Part shown: positions 11,301 to 25,178 of the stretch, in pieces
Numbering within the stretch: the first letter of the stretch is position 1
Layout: each line of letters opens with the position of its first letter
Assembly: GCF_027942865.1 (NCBI RefSeq)
Contig: NC_134526.1
Location: 20,131,784 to 20,195,783, forward strand
Direction: 5' to 3'
Origin: Odontesthes bonariensis
Lineage: Eukaryota; Chordata; Actinopteri; Atheriniformes; Atherinopsidae
Length of the DNA: 64,000 nt
Program-made: the position numbers and the translations under genes
The notes under the pieces: model-generated
Told to the model about the DNA's origin: nothing
What the model saw: the letters and a program-made list of their open reading frames with translations, nothing else
The model's database searches: none

Positions 11301-14300
11301 AACGAGGGCATTTTGGCTCGTGTCTTCGTGTGGGTCATTGTTCACGCGATATTTCAAATAGGGTGGGCAGGAACACAACCAATCATGTGCATGCACACAC
11401 ATACTAATAAGGGCACCATCAGATTAGATCTGTGTTCATACTTTTGAAATGTTGTTTGTAGTGTGTTTTATGATGACTCTTAGGGAGGCCACATACCAAA
11501 AAAGTATTAAAGTTGTTTCATATATAACAAATGCTGCTGAAGATTTGACCTCTTGGGATTTTTGTTGGCCTAAGCTAAGGCTAACAGATGACAGGATTAA
11601 TGTATGAAATATGGATGAGGTCATTTTATAGGCAGAATATAAACCATATCTCTCAGTATCTCAATACTGTATAATGTAAATGTCTTTAAAGCTCAACTCA
11701 AAATCATGTCACCGTACGCTATGTGTTTGTTATGGTATTTTTGAACAACAAAAATGACTGAGTCAAAACAGATTTTGAGGTATTAAAATAACATATTAAT
11801 CAGTATCTCATAGAATAATTATTTTCTGGTTCATTCATGCAAAATGTTTTGTGTTTTTGAATCTGTTAAAGGTCATGTGACATGCTTTTTCCAGCTCTCT
11901 GGCTTACCTGCAGTGCTGAAATGATGTAATATCACCATAAACATTGCTAAGCACTCAAACAAAGAGGTATACGTACTTGATTTATCCAGTAGTCTCAAAC
12001 TCTTGCTTGTGAAACACTTTTTTTCTACAAAGTCACGTCACAATTAGTGAAAGGCATCATTTCCTTTTATTGTGGAATTCTCCTGGCAGTGTGCGCCCAT
12101 GGAAGCTAGAGGTTCCACGTTATCCACAGTAAGCATTTTAAAGGTGGAAATTATCTGCTGTGACTGCAAGTTGACCCTTTTCAGTGTCCCCAAGGACCCA
12201 GCAAGCTTGGATCAGTGGATGCAATTTGCTTGTCCTGGCCAGCAACACAGTCGGTAAAAGGTTTGGATTCATCTGCTACACTTCACAAGAAGTGTAACAG
12301 ATGAGCCATGTACGATGCTGGCTTTGTGGGGAGACAAAAACTGAAAGACGAGGCCGAGCCTGAACCTCAAGCGATGAGTGAAACTGTTTCAAATGTCTGT
12401 GTTGTGTTGCCATTAGAAGTATGAGTTGATATTAGTACAAACACCATGGTCACACCGAGGCACTTGAGGGAGCTAATGGTACTTTATGTTGATTCATTCA
12501 TCCACAATACACTGAAAGCATCGTTATGCTTGTCCAACCACATAGAAACAGTTTAATCACAGTTTAACAGTTGCAGGTACTGAGCATATTTACCAAACAC
12601 AGACGTCCTTTTGTAATCTTGACGATTCGTCATGTTGCTCATGCTGATATTTGGGACTGTATTCTGAGTGAAGAGGTACAACTGGATCTCGTGTTTTATT
12701 TATGTGTTTTCAAAGTTTTTTTCTTGTTTGTCTGTTGTAGTAGCCCCCGTGCCGGCAACTGTTGTGGTGTGAGGTCACGAGTAACCGGCATTCCGTTCCC
12801 CGCCACCTTGGCCAACCTTCATGTATTTGACCAATCAGAGGACAATTTGGCCAGATCCTCTCATTCTCAGAAATCTTCCCCCGTTGGAAACGCTCCCCCT
12901 CATTCTGAACTAATTCCAACCTATTTGGAGTTATGAAGTGTGCAAAGCAAATGTAGAGGTACCCAAAATGAAGAATTAAATGATCTTGCCATGTCGACTT
13001 TAAACACACAGTTTTATTAAAGAGAAAAGTGAACCCAAACAAAACAAACAATAAAGAAATCTTCCCACTTCAAAAAGTTTTTTTCATACAAATATATAGA
13101 TAATTATTATAATAATATATTGTTATCTTCCAATTATAAATTGCTCATAATAATTTATTCCAGTTACTGGAATTTCTGCTACATACCGTCTACCCCTCAC
13201 CCCTCAGTGTAATGACATGACTTATTCATATTCCTGTGAAATATTCATAACTCTGTGCAATGTTTATGCACTGTATATTTTACATATTTGATCCAACATG
13301 TATATACTCTACCAACCTACCAGCACCTGACTCAATCTATCTATCACAAAAGAGAAAGAAACAGAAAAATTTGCCAGTCTACGTCGCACTAGTTCACTTT
13401 GTATCCTGGCGTTTTACAGCCAAAAATCTCAGAAGACACGAAGCTGAGGCCTGAACAATGACAATCTGAGGCCGACTGTCACAGAGGCTCATCAGTGGGT
13501 TGTACATGCTTTACTAAAGCCTGCTATGCATCCCTTAACACTCCGCTGCCTTACGTGATGTAGGTAAGAGGCAGGTTAGACGAGACTTTAACTGCTAAAA
13601 ATAAGAGCTGTGAAGAATCCTGCGGGTGTATGGCGTGTTATGAATGCAGGCCGCAATCCTGACAAACACTGTTGTTTAAAAGGTCAGTGTGACACCAGTG
13701 GCATGTGTTTTTGAAAATTCAATTTGAATAAATTCATATGTATGAATTTGACAGGTTTAGTCTTAGCCGATATTAGCTGAAGAAGGGCATACGGGTGTCA
13801 AAAATACATCAGGGCCACTGGAAGGCATTTTGCAAAAACGCTACCCAGTCCCTGTGTATGCTTCATTTGAGGGTTTACAGTCAGAATTCAGTATCCCCCC
13901 CCCATTGTCCTGGGTACATGCAATCTCCTGGGTGACTACAGGAGCATTGATGTGTTTCTTACCTGTCAGCATATGGGCACACCTGGATCCCTTGATGGTA
14001 GGTACTGAGGGGATTACTCTGTGTCTGGATCTTCAGAGGGCCAATGGGAGATACTTGCTCAGGCTGGTAAGTATCTGGTTACGGCACGCGTAGCGGACAG
14101 AAAAAAATGTAAAAAACGGAGCTGGAATCTAAATCAGGAGGCAGTAATAGCTTAGTGAGAAAGAGGGACACCATGATGCATGCCGCTGTGCAGGGGGTTC
14201 CATCTTGGGAAACTCAAAGTGAGAAGCACCAACAGTCTATACTGAAGTCTGGGTCAGGTCTTAGTTGATGATTTAAATAGCCTGACAATCATCATCCGTG

Positions 14301-17300
14301 TTAAAAATAGGAATTAATTTGGCTGTCAGGTGACAATTTGATTAACAATATTAGATCTTCTGTTGTACTGGTTGCCAAGTTGGTAACAGTTCAACTTTTC
14401 AATCAGTTATAATTCACAGATGTGTTTCTGCTTTGTGCCCAATTGTGTTCTTCTTTAGTTTTATTCAGCTGCAGATGTTGCTTGATCCTACAGTTTTGGT
14501 TCTAAATTGACATTATGCATGCATGCATTTCTTTTTCTTTTTTTCCCATTTGATATGTTTCTAGAGAACTACCAAAAGTCATCCAATAACACTTTATTCA
14601 GTCCTGTGTGTTCATTTCTGGAATATTTATTACTTATGATTATGGTTTCAACTGAACAGAAACCAAAACAAGAAAAGCCTTGATTTAGTAGATTTAATTC
14701 TATCAAAGTCATGGATCCCAATGTTTATACTGACTATAAGACTGAGTGGTATTAGATGAATTCACACATGACTGAGACTTCACACAGATCCAAGTAAGCA
14801 CATTAAGCAACCCAAGTGACTGTAAATTGAGCTATTTGTTGTTGAAAAAGAGTCCAACTGCTCTCTGGCCCTGGGCATGCACTGCATGGCCCTCGTGGTT
14901 CCCATTCCTCTGGGTTCTTAAGTTGCTGAAGCCCTCCAGTCATGAGATCATAGTTTCCACAGGAAATGGTTCATATTCATTACCCCTGCCCTTACTGAAC
15001 GTGTTTTTCTTACTTTTTATAGATAACTTGCTGTTAAAATGATTTATCGTAATTTTTATTTGGTTGACATTTTTGATTTTGTGACAACTCTTCTGTGCTC
15101 TGAGATTTTTTACTTTTAACCGAATTTGACTCTTTACTGAATCACAAAGTAAAAAAAAAAAGACATTTATGATCAAGCCTGTACTATTGAATTTTTTTTT
15201 TTTTAAATCCACAGCAGCCTGCATTTGAACAACTAAACAAATAAGACTTGGAGAGTTAATGTAAATCAAATCTAAATAAATTCAGCCCAAAGTTCCATAA
15301 TGGCTAGAAGTTTTTTTCATACGTAACATGGACGTTAACTTACACAGAATTAGTGAATTTTGTTCAATTAATCTGTGCTCAATGTTTTTTTTCCCCAACA
15401 TTAATTGATATAAAAAATATGATGTTGACATAAATAATAAATAACAATAAATAAATAAATAATAAATAAAAAATAACAGGTGCAGACCTGTGGAGGGAAA
15501 TAAACTAAGCAGACTGTGTCCTGGGAGTATAAATGTGTTTTAGGTTCCAGGAGGAAAACGACAGCTCAGGCCAGGTCTGGTTTGTTTGGGGTGGCAGGAG
15601 ATTTAAACCCATGGCGACTGTTCATATCTGCACATAAACACTTTACATTCTGATACTTTCCAGTGACCCCCGAATTAAAAGGCTCCCAGTGCAGCTGTGA
15701 ATAAATTGTCCCATGAGAGGGGTTCAAGGCTCCTTTTATATAAAGCCGCAGCTGTCCGGGATACAGAGAGAACAACAGGGCTCAAATGGAGGTGGGAGAT
15801 GCGTTAGCTGACCGTTTGTGTGAGGGTAGGGTTACTTAAGCTGAAGCCCGCATACACGGAAGTATAGTTCGTGGGTTAAAAGGTGTGCATACATGTTCCT
15901 AATATTTTAATGCGTGATTGCACAATGGGGATGTGTGTTTCAATCTGGTGTTGGCCAGTGGTCGTTGAATAAGAGGACATGTGTCCAGCGAGCCATCTCC
16001 TTCTGCTCAGATCAGTTTGGACAAGGTTAAGATATATTAATTTCCCGGGCTTGTCAGAGCTTAAACAGTTAAAGACTGAGGACATCAAACAGGTGGACTC
16101 ACTTAATGTAACCTCTACTCAGCGTGAAGGACAGCGCGGTATCACACTTTCACACAGCCAAATAAACTGAACTGCCTTTAGCCTGCAGCATTTGAACAGG
16201 CAATAATATTAATCATACTAGATGTTCTGGGAATGGGTCATGTGACAGCTTCAAACGTGATAAATGCCCCTTGGTCTTCACTTTGATACGTTGCGCTCAA
16301 GGAAACGGATTTGTCAAATTCACATTATGTAAGCACCTCGTTAAATCATACAGGTCACACCAACATCTTCCTTATAAATGGGTTACAGGCACAAACCTTC
16401 AGGTTCACAAGTCTTCACTGAGCCACTGACTTTGGATAAATTACTTCATGTTTTTGCAGTTTAAAGAGAGTTAGTTTGAAGGCTTGTCATATATTTGAGG
16501 TTATGGTTAGCTTTTTGAAAGACCAGTTCATGATGAAATTGAACATTTTTGCTGAAAGGAGAGAAGAAGTCAGAAAATTTCTGAGGAAATTTGATATGGT
16601 GGCATCTTTATAGTGTCACATATTAATCTTCTGTAAGTGTCATGGAGCTCTTATACATATAGATAACAAAACAGTTTGCAAAAAACATTTTGAAAACAAA
16701 GAAACGGAAAAATCCTTTATCTTGATCCTTCCCTCTTTGCATTCTTTGTGTTTATTAAGATGTGGAGCAATTTGAATTGCTGCACAACCTGACTAACAGA
16801 CAAACTTTGTGAAGTAAACAGTAAAGATATACGGATATGACTTATGTACACAGCTGTACATGCAGTAATATGTGCCTTAATTACAGGAATAGTAATACTG
16901 CAAAAGAAAAAGTAAGGCATATCGACACTTAATATACAATGGGTATCTATTAAGCGAAAATATCGAAACGCATATATTCAGGACAATGGTGGCGACTTGC
17001 AAATTTACAACATAAATATTTCTTTACAGGAAGAAAGAAGACGAGGTCTATGTGATGGACCTCACTGTTACATCGGAAAACCAGAAACAGCATGAGCTCC
17101 ATAAGGCTAAATCAAAGGCAGGATATTCCCAGAATGCATTTCACAGGGGTCAATATGCTAATTTTAGCTCAGCAGCCAATGGCAGTTTAAGAGTTGTGGT
17201 CCAGATACAGGAGGAGCTGGATCAGGTTACATGGCAGAGACACGAAGAGTACGTGTAGCAGTAAAATGGAGCTTAAAGAGAATGCACTGATCTATCACTC

Positions 17301-19545
17301 CTGACATATGTATGCAAAGTCAAGCCCATGTGCTTGTCTACCACACTTTAGACACCAAATGTATTGATCATGTGACGGCATTACTTAGTGGACGGCCATG
17401 CCTCTATGGGAGTATACGTCATAACTTAAAGAGCAGTTGTAAATCCATCATCTCCACCTGACACTAGGATCTAAAGGCAGGACACCACCATCCTTGGGCA
17501 AAGTGTACAGTGTCTGAAATGACCCACAGAAATGCACCCAGCACTCATCTGTCCCACAGCAGCACCAAACACAGTCCGAAAGCACTCACTCAGTTTAAAA
17601 TACACGTTGGTTAGTAGTTTTCCCATTAGATCATATGTATCCAAATAATATAAAGATACCAATCCAAGTTCTTCTGCTGCTGTTAAATGAAACACAAACT
17701 GCTTATTTCTAATGATACTGTATTTGTTACATGTTTATGTAACATGGTATCAGTTCCTGTGTGCCTGAAGCTCAGAATATGCTGTTCCCTCCTGTCAAGT
17801 CCTGCCTCCTGGTTAAGTAACATAATTAATAAATCATCGACAGAGTCGACAGAGATGTGGTTCTATCCTCGGAGCAGGAGTGCGTTTTCATTTTTGGCAC
17901 CTCGGTGCTGAAGCATTATCCACTCACAGATGCCTCTGTGGGCCATGCTGAAGCCAAGAACCGCACATATCATTCACTGGATGGGCTCTTTGGGGCTTTA
18001 GGGGGATGGTGCAAACCCCGGAAACACTGTACCACACAAACACACCCTGGAATCGCATATGCACACATTAATGGATAATTAGCACAACTGCAGTGTGCAA
18101 TAAAGTTTAGAGGGGGTGTAGGAATTAAGGCCTAATGTTCATACACACTTGCACAAACAGACAACCAGAGAAAATCAGACAAATTCCAGGCAGGACAGAT
18201 GAGTCCTTCATCTGCAGGCCTGTCTACTCATTAGTCTGTGCTAAGAATGGAAACAAAGCTTGTGAGATGGTGGCAGGCTGCATTTGCTAGCGCTGGTGTC
18301 AGGTGTTGCAGATTCCCACATAGATTTAATCTGTTGCGCAGTACTGTAAGAGCTTCCTGTCAAAAAGGAGATCCTCATAATCCACACTGATGACAGCAGT
18401 TGCCATGAACTAGCTGAACCCCGTGTTCACCCTGCTGCATTTGAATTTAAATCCAGTGCAGCACCTTTATAGTTTACTCAGCTTTCCTGACATTATTGAA
18501 TAAAGGTCAGAGAATCCCCAAAGGGACAATCTAATAAAACCATAACTTTATGACTGCTGCGAAAGGAGTTTGTTGTGCATGCTAATTCACTGTTGAATAT
18601 TTGTTTGCAATTTCACACTGTAGAGAAATCAAGATTAGCTCAGTAGGTGGCCCCAAACCAAACGCTAACATACCAGACAAAAAAAATTAATAGAAGAACA
18701 ACATGGAGTCTTATTTTGCAGGAGATTCGCTGGCATCCACACCTTTACAAAGTTCTGTAAGCTGATTCCAGGCCCATGCGTAGGAGGCATCATTAGGTAC
18801 TATGAACTATGACAGTGTGCGCATCTGTAGAGTTCCTAATCAGTTTGCACACAGAGACGCATAAAGCAGGATTTTCCTTTTACAACTTGTTTACACACAC
18901 TTAAATGGTCAGTCCCTAATTCCACCCATTATGTGGACTATGACCTTTACTGATCAGCAAAAGGAAATGCATTTGTTGGTGAACTTAACTGTAGCGCTTT
19001 AGCTAAAGTTTGCCGTTTTCCTGACCAATTTCATGGAAAATGCACAAGGAATTACTGTGGCTGGAGCCTGGCAGTAATTTTTGTGAAAGACGTAAAAACT
19101 GCTTTCATTATGTTGAACACTAGTGGACATAGTCCACATATCAGATGGAATTATGGACTGAACAGACACATGTCTAAACAAGGAATTAGTCTTCCTGACA
19201 AATCCGCACAGTTCAAACTGAACATGGTCAGCTCCAGAGAGTTAGACTTGCTGGACTATTATGGACTTGATGATGAAATTTACATCACATTGGCCTCGTG
19301 GATGAGTGGATGTGCAAGCCGTTAAGTTCGCAAGTACAATGACTGCTGAATACAGTGGAGTGTCATAAAGTGCCTGCTGTTTAGTACCTCCCGATATCCA
19401 TCTCCATGTGTGTTTGTGAACAAGTAAACTCTATAGAAGGATGTGGGAAGTGGACTTCATCACAGTGATACGCAGCTGAAGGACATTGATGTGCTGACAA
19501 GAATGATGAGTTGTGTACGAATTGAAACATATCTACAGTATATCA
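8400..19545. other. 11-kb stretch without a recognised gene
   Basis: ORFs here are all short (under about 125 codons), scattered on both strands and without recognisable domains. I found no plausible splice-joined exon series. An AAATA-type simple repeat lies at 15428-15476. Distant enhancers or non-coding RNA genes could be present but cannot be seen by eye. Confidence 0.4.
15428..15476. repeat. AAATA/AATA simple repeat
   Basis: About 50 bp of tandem AATA, AAATA and AACA units. It has no poly(A) or target-duplication context that would mark it as a retroposon tail. Confidence 0.8.
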
Positions 19546-20134
19546 AGAGAGCAAAAACGGAGGAGCTGACAGCGAATACCCGCTACCTGAACGAGTACCG
19601 GAGCGCCTGCATCCTGGCCAGCCACGTCTCTGACAGCAAGGTGGGACCCCGCGGTTTGTCCGTGCTCCGGACTGACCGGGACCCTTCAACTACTGGGAAG
19701 ATCCGCGGGGGCGGTGTCTGTCTACTCATTCGGGACGAGTGGTGTAAGACTGTGGTGGTGAGAGACAGCCTGTGCACTCCCGACATTGAACTGCTCTGTG
19801 TCTCTCTGCGACCTCCATATCTTCCACGAGAGTTTCCCCAGATTTTTTACACAGTTGCATACATTCACCCCAAAGCCAACGCTGACAGCGCTTTAGATGC
19901 CATTTTTAATCTCACCCAGAAACTTGATGCACTTTCCCCTGACGCCCCGAAGTTTATACTTGGAGATTTTAATAATTGCCCACTGAAAAAGTGCAGGGCT
20001 CTCAAGTTTTCAAGTTTGCTTGGAGTGAGATTCGGGCGGGGCAGGGGCCGGGCCATGTGCGTGGGGGGGTTTCTTTCGGGTTTTTTTTTGGGGGGGGGGT
20101 CCCTTGCAGTGTCCCATTGCCATAAACTAGCTAC

Positions 20135-20794
20135 TTAAAGGATAAGACCGGTTTTTTGACATTTGGCCATTGATTTCACATTATAACATGATGTTCTACT
20201 CACCCCTGCTTGTTGTTGGTCATTTGGAGCTGTTCCGAAGATATTCGAGAGGCGTCTGGCTGCTCTCTTGAGATATTCGGCCATGAAACGGTTTCCTATG
20301 GGCAAGCTTATACAGGCACAAACTATGCTGTTTATAATTTATTAATTACTGTACACTAGCACTGATAACGTGGAGATGCGTCGCTTACTTAAAAAAATCC
20401 GGGTTACTAATTTTGAATTTTAGCCGAATGAATAAATAGGCAGCAGGTCTGTGGGCTGTCTGTGGCAGTAGCACGACGAGGACGTCAGTAACACCCACTT
20501 TACGACAAAAAAATCAAAATTACAGTAACCCGGATTTTTTTAAGTAAGCGACGCACCTCCACGTTATCAGTGCTAATGTACAGTAATTAATAAATTATAA
20601 ACAGCATAGTTTGTGCCTGTATAAGCTTGCCCATAGGAAATTTCATGGCCGAATATCTCAAGAGAGCAGCCAGACGCCTCTCGAATATCTTCGGAACAGC
20701 TCCAAATGTTCAACAACAAGCAGGGGTGAGTAGAACATCATGTTATAATGTGAAATCAAGGGCCCAATGTCAAAAAACCGGTCTTATCCTTTAA
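20135..20794. mobile_element. 652-bp palindromic T2/Kolobok-like MITE, copy A
   Basis: Two arms of about 260 bp are near-perfect inverted repeats around a unique centre of about 130 bp. The flanks are TTAA at 20135-20138 and 20791-20794, and the ends read TTAAAGGATAAGACCGG. TTAA targets and TTAAAGG-type ends are known from the T2/Kolobok superfamily (described in Xenopus); that placement is by analogy, and piggyBac also uses TTAA. The related hAT copy at 52274 lacks it, giving an empty site around 52424. It encodes nothing that I recognise. Confidence 0.88.
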
Positions 20795-21009
20795 AGAACA
20801 AAGAAATTGTTTTATTTATACCAAAATCACAAATCTTCACTTTTACACTAAATTCTGCTATATTTTAAAATAAATTGTTTTAGGTATGCAAAGTCTTAAC
20901 AAACAAAAAAAACAGACAAATTAAATTAAGAAAAACAAACATAACCCCAAATGGGCCCCTTGAGCAGTCCCTCTCTGTGTGTGTTTGTTTATGAGTGTTG
21001 TAAGTGTTT

Positions 21010-21260
21010 GTGGCAGATTTTGATGCTTGATGACTGATATTGGGGGCTCCCATTTAAAGCACTGTGGCTCAATGTCAGCCATTTTCAGTCATGATGGATG
21101 ACAGAGTTCCATTCAGAAACAAAGTGTTCCTGGTCTTGGTTTTATTGAGCCCCACCATGGAAAAAACCCTCTCTGCATCAGCATTTCAGTGTGGCAGAAC
21201 TAATACCAGTTTGGCAATTGTAGATAGTCTTATTGGGAATCTGTTCATACCAGTCACCTT
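21010..21260 (-). pseudogene. Relic of hAT transposase C-terminal (hATC) domain, copy 1
   Basis: The minus strand reads a block ending ADAERVFSMVGLNKTKTRN, the conserved hATC dimerisation motif (usually SNADxERVFS). The serine before NAD is replaced by a TGA stop (complement of 21186-21188). Copy 2 has the same stop. No other transposase domain survives. Confidence 0.75.
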
Positions 21261-24192
21261 TGAAAAAAATTAACCACGGAAGCCTAATTACACTCCTACA
21301 TATTTTTCATTTTTCATTAAGTTGCTCATGTCAAAGGGTGTGTGCTGAATATTTAGGTCTACTACTCCAACGAACACTTTAATCGGCAGGTATTGGTCTT
21401 TTACAAGGAGTAGGAAAACTATAGTAACTAACAAAAGATTAAAATAAATGAAGATATGACCTGCTGAAGATCCTGACGGTTCTCTTCCACCTCCAGCTCG
21501 TCTACAACTTCTGCAGGCATTCAGAGCATAATAGGTTATGTCCGCTGTGCATTCATGGAACGTGTGCTTGCAGCTGAAAGCTATTTCACACCCGGCAACA
21601 AGAAATTCTGTTTTCTGATTGGCTGAGAAATTCTATTTTGTGATTTGCCGATGGGTTGCTAAATCAAGACAGCTGTACCAGAGCTATAGTTCTGAGCTGT
21701 AGGAGCGCACAGTAACCTGCCATTGACTCGTTTATAGTATCGGCCATTAGAATTTCTGTGCGACGAAGTTGATCATTTCTCAGCGTGAGAAATGGCATGT
21801 GTGGCGTGTGAGCGTGTGAACTTGTTGAAATGCGTGTGTCTCACGCTCATTGCGTGAGACTTGAGAGCCCTGAAAAGTGCTTACGCACATACTATCAGTA
21901 CGTGGACTGTCCCTCTAGAAAAAACGCATTTCTAGACTTGTACTATGGAACTGTCAAAAACGCCTACCGTTCATCCCTGCTCCCGCCATTAGGGGCATCT
22001 GACCATAAAGTGGTTTACCTACGCCCTGTATACCAGAGAGTATTTGAGAGAGAGAAGCCTCAGACAAAAATATTGAAGACATGGGTTAATGACAGCATAA
22101 TGACCCTGCAAGGGTGTTTTGAGTGTACAAACTGGGAGATTTTTAATTGTGACGATATAAACGAGCAGGTAGAGGTGATATCTGACTACATCAATTTTTG
22201 CACAGACTCTATCATACCCACAAAAGTCAGAAAAGTGTTCCCCAATGACAAACCGTGGGTGTCCAACAAACTAAAGCACCTTATAATGGAAAAGAAAAAA
22301 GCATACTGGGCTCACGATGACATAGGCCAGAGGGATATACAAAGACAAATTAAAAGACAAATACAGTTGGACAAGTACAGTTACAGGAAAAAGATCGAAG
22401 CTACCCTGGTGTCAGGGAACTCCCGGGAAGCATGGCAGGGAATTAAGACAATGACTGATGTCCCACACAAGGGCAGGGGGAAACCCTCCCTGGACTGGAA
22501 ACACTGCTTGGACATGCTTGGAGGTGAGGACATAGACAGTGCCAATCAGCTGAACAACTTTTTCTGCCGCTTTGAAAGCGACAGAAATGACACCGTCGAC
22601 CCCCCATCACTGTCCCCTCCCCCTTCTTCATCTGAGTGGAATATAAGGCAATCTGATGTCCTTCAGATTTTTAGGCGTAGCAATCCTCGGAAAAGTCCTG
22701 GTCCAGATAACATCTGTGGCAGTGTCCTAAAGCACTGTGCAGAACAACTAGCCCCTGTTTTTACTGACATTTTTAATTCTTCTCTTAACCTTTGCAAAGT
22801 CCCTATCCTGTGGAAAACATCAACAATTGTACCAGTTCCAAAAACTCAGAGACACCTCAGAACCCAACGATTTCCGTCCAATAGCACTGACCTCACTGGT
22901 CATGAAATGCTTGGAGCACCTGGTGAAGCAGCACATTGTTTTTAAAACCCACAACCTCATGGATCCTCTGTAATTTGCATATCAAGCCTCCAGGGGGGTG
23001 GAGGATGCAATTTTAACATTAATGCACCTTTTGCACATGCACCTTGAAAGACCTAAGGCCCATGCTAAGATTTTATTTGTGGACTTTTCCTCTGCTTTTA
23101 ATACCATGCTACCAAAGACTCTTTTAGACATACTTGCCAATGATTTTAATCTCAACACCGGTCTTATTCACTGGATAAAGGACTTCCTAACTGGCAGAGC
23201 TCAGCGAGTCAGAGTTGGGTCTCTCCTCTCTGACTCTATTACCACATCTATGGGCTCCCCACTAGGTTGTGTTTTATCTCCCCTGCTATTTATTTTATAT
23301 ACAAATGCATGCACTAGCACCTTCCCCAATAGGCATTTTATTAAATGTGCAGATGATACAGCTCTAGTAAGCCTCCTTGAGGATGGAGAAAGTGATCACG
23401 GCCCAATTTTAGATTTCTTTTTAGACTGGTGTAAGGGGTCAAATCTGATTTTAAACACAAAAAAGACGAAAGTAATGTCTATTGATTTTAGAAAGTCACA
23501 ATCACCCTCTGCCACAGTCGTCATGGGAGAGACCATTCAGGCTGTCCCTACCTACAAATATCTTGGTGTTGTGCTTGACAGTAAGCTGAAATGGGACTCA
23601 TGGACTGACCTACTGCACACCAAGACACAGCAGAGAATGTATTTTTTAAAGAAACTGCTTGCTTTTAATGTAGACAACCGGATGCTTCATATGTTTTATA
23701 CTGCTTTTATTGAAAGTGTTTTAACATTTTGTATTATTTGTTGGTTTGGCAATGCCACTGAGGCACAAAAAAAGGTGGTCAGGAGGACAGTCACTACGGC
23801 TAGCAAACTACTTGGTGTCACTCTGCCAAGTATGGAGAGTATTTATAGGGAGAGGCTTGTTAAAAAGGCTGACAACATCATCGCTCAATATAAGCATCCA
23901 CTGTCCTCCTCTTTTAAACTCCTGCCCTCTGGATGTCGTTTTTGTCCCCCCCTCCTGTCCAAAAACAGGTCAAAGTTCTCTTTTATTCCCCAAGCGATAA
24001 AGGCACTAAATGAGGTCAGTAGTTTATCCAGCCACCCAATGTAGTGTGTACTAGTAGCTGTTTTGTGTTCTATGTTCAATGTTTGTGTGTTTTTGTCTTT
24101 GATATGCCTGATCGTGTCTCATGTCTGGTGCCAGCGAGTGTAATGCAAGTACAATTGCCCCACGGGGACAAATAAAGCTCTAACTAACTAAC

Positions 24193-24980
24193 AATATAGG
24201 GAACAGTAAGAAAGACCTTGTAAGTCTACAATCTTTGAGCATTCTTTTGGGAATCTGTAGAACAATTAATGTATTTCACGATCTGTTATGTGATCAGGTT
24301 GATTTTAAATGAATCATATGAACTGCATATGTTTTCTGCTACTAGTTGGACTAACAGCTATGTGATCGCACTTGTCCAACTAACACCTTTAAACATACTG
24401 TACACCACAACTCTATAATGTAGAGCACTGTGTGACATCATGTCCCCAGCTTATTTTTGGGTGTATGGTGTCTGTCTGGGTTGACACCAAATTAATGAAG
24501 CACATCTTCCATGTGCTTAAGCCTTTCATCTCAAGACACAGTCCTCATAAGATCAGAACTGGCAGGACTGACCCGATGAACATATCTGGCGTGTGGAGAC
24601 CTTGAATAAACTCATGTTATATCATCCAATTAAATCCTAGATAATGGAAAACGAAATGGATATCTCCTGATGTGGCGGCCGCAGCGACAGCCGTTCTCAC
24701 ATTAAAGTAGATCACAGGCAGATGGCACTATGTTTCCACTGCTGTGCAGCCTCAAGTCTGTCCTCTAGTTCTTTAAATTGAAATGACATATTTTCACACA
24801 TCAGAAGGGTCACTAATAATGATATCGCCATTCTGCTGACTGCAAAGACTATTTCCTCCCATTTCGATTTCAGAGTCTGTCACCATTGTTATCAGGCATA
24901 AGTCATGGCTCTTCCTTTGGGTTCATGAAACATATCCGCTCCCACTTTCTTTTTAAGTAACCATTAACACCAAAAGACAG
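24193..24980. other. Intergenic DNA between the LINE and pecam1
   Basis: I see no gene, repeat or clear signal in this stretch. Confidence 0.4.
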
Positions 24981-24998
24981 ACACAGTTCACAAAATCA

Positions 24999-25178
24999 TT
25001 TTATTTATTGTTAAAAAAAATCAAAGCAAGTCAAATTACAGAGTGGATTTTTTTTTAAAAAAAGAAGCATTTTCAAAACAGAAACTAAAGAATGTATTTG
25101 CTTATGGGAGTCGCTTTGAAGATCATTCAGCACAAATATTCCAGCTGCATAAACAAATAAGGGATTGTTATGGGATCA
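24999..25178 (-). other. pecam1: pecam1 3' UTR with overlapping poly(A) signals
   Basis: Two overlapping AATAAA hexamers lie on the minus strand (complement of 25000-25005 and 25004-25009), about 170 nt after the pecam1 stop. They imply a short 3' UTR ending near 24980. Confidence 0.55.

Larger units (their letters stand above)
19994..21872 (-). mobile_element. Non-autonomous hAT element, copy 1, inserted in the LINE
   Basis: The termini are perfect 14-bp inverted repeats, CAGGGCTCTCAAGT and its complement. The flanks are AAAAAGTG on the left (19986-19993) and AAAAGTG on the right (21873-21879): an 8-bp duplication with one A lost on the right, as in the hAT superfamily. Removing the element and one flank leaves the LINE frame open. 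A second copy lies at 52274-53424. Without the TTAA element nested in it, copy 1 is about 1.22 kb. The minus strand keeps a relic of a hAT transposase C-terminus, which sets the orientation. Confidence 0.92.
19550..24192 (+). mobile_element. Rex1-like LINE, near full coding length, interrupted by a hAT element
   Basis: Endonuclease plus reverse transcriptase of a Rex1-group non-LTR retrotransposon. Seen: an APE-type endonuclease from about 19560, with RGGGVCLLI and the catalytic GDFN at 19962-19973; a linker from 21873 (SDHKVV, then NDKPWVSNKLK); the RT region from about 22640 with RKSPGPDNICG; the catalytic motif as CADDTALVSLL (CADD at 23346-23357 rather than FADD); the thumb YKYLGVVLD; and a C-terminal region ending at 24044. 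The 3' end is GGGGACAAATAAAG followed by a CTAA tandem tail. Damage: loss of the endonuclease N-terminus, the hAT insertion at 19994, a frameshift near 22855 and an in-frame TAA at about 22971. Few lesions suggest a fairly young copy. Confidence 0.9.

Noticed and set aside
12571..13051. Overlapping ORFs on both strands
   Set aside because: No recognisable protein. A short retroposon is possible, but no ends were found.
17052..18078. Short plus-strand ORFs that could be exons
   Set aside because: No domain, no consistent splice signals and no resemblance to known proteins.
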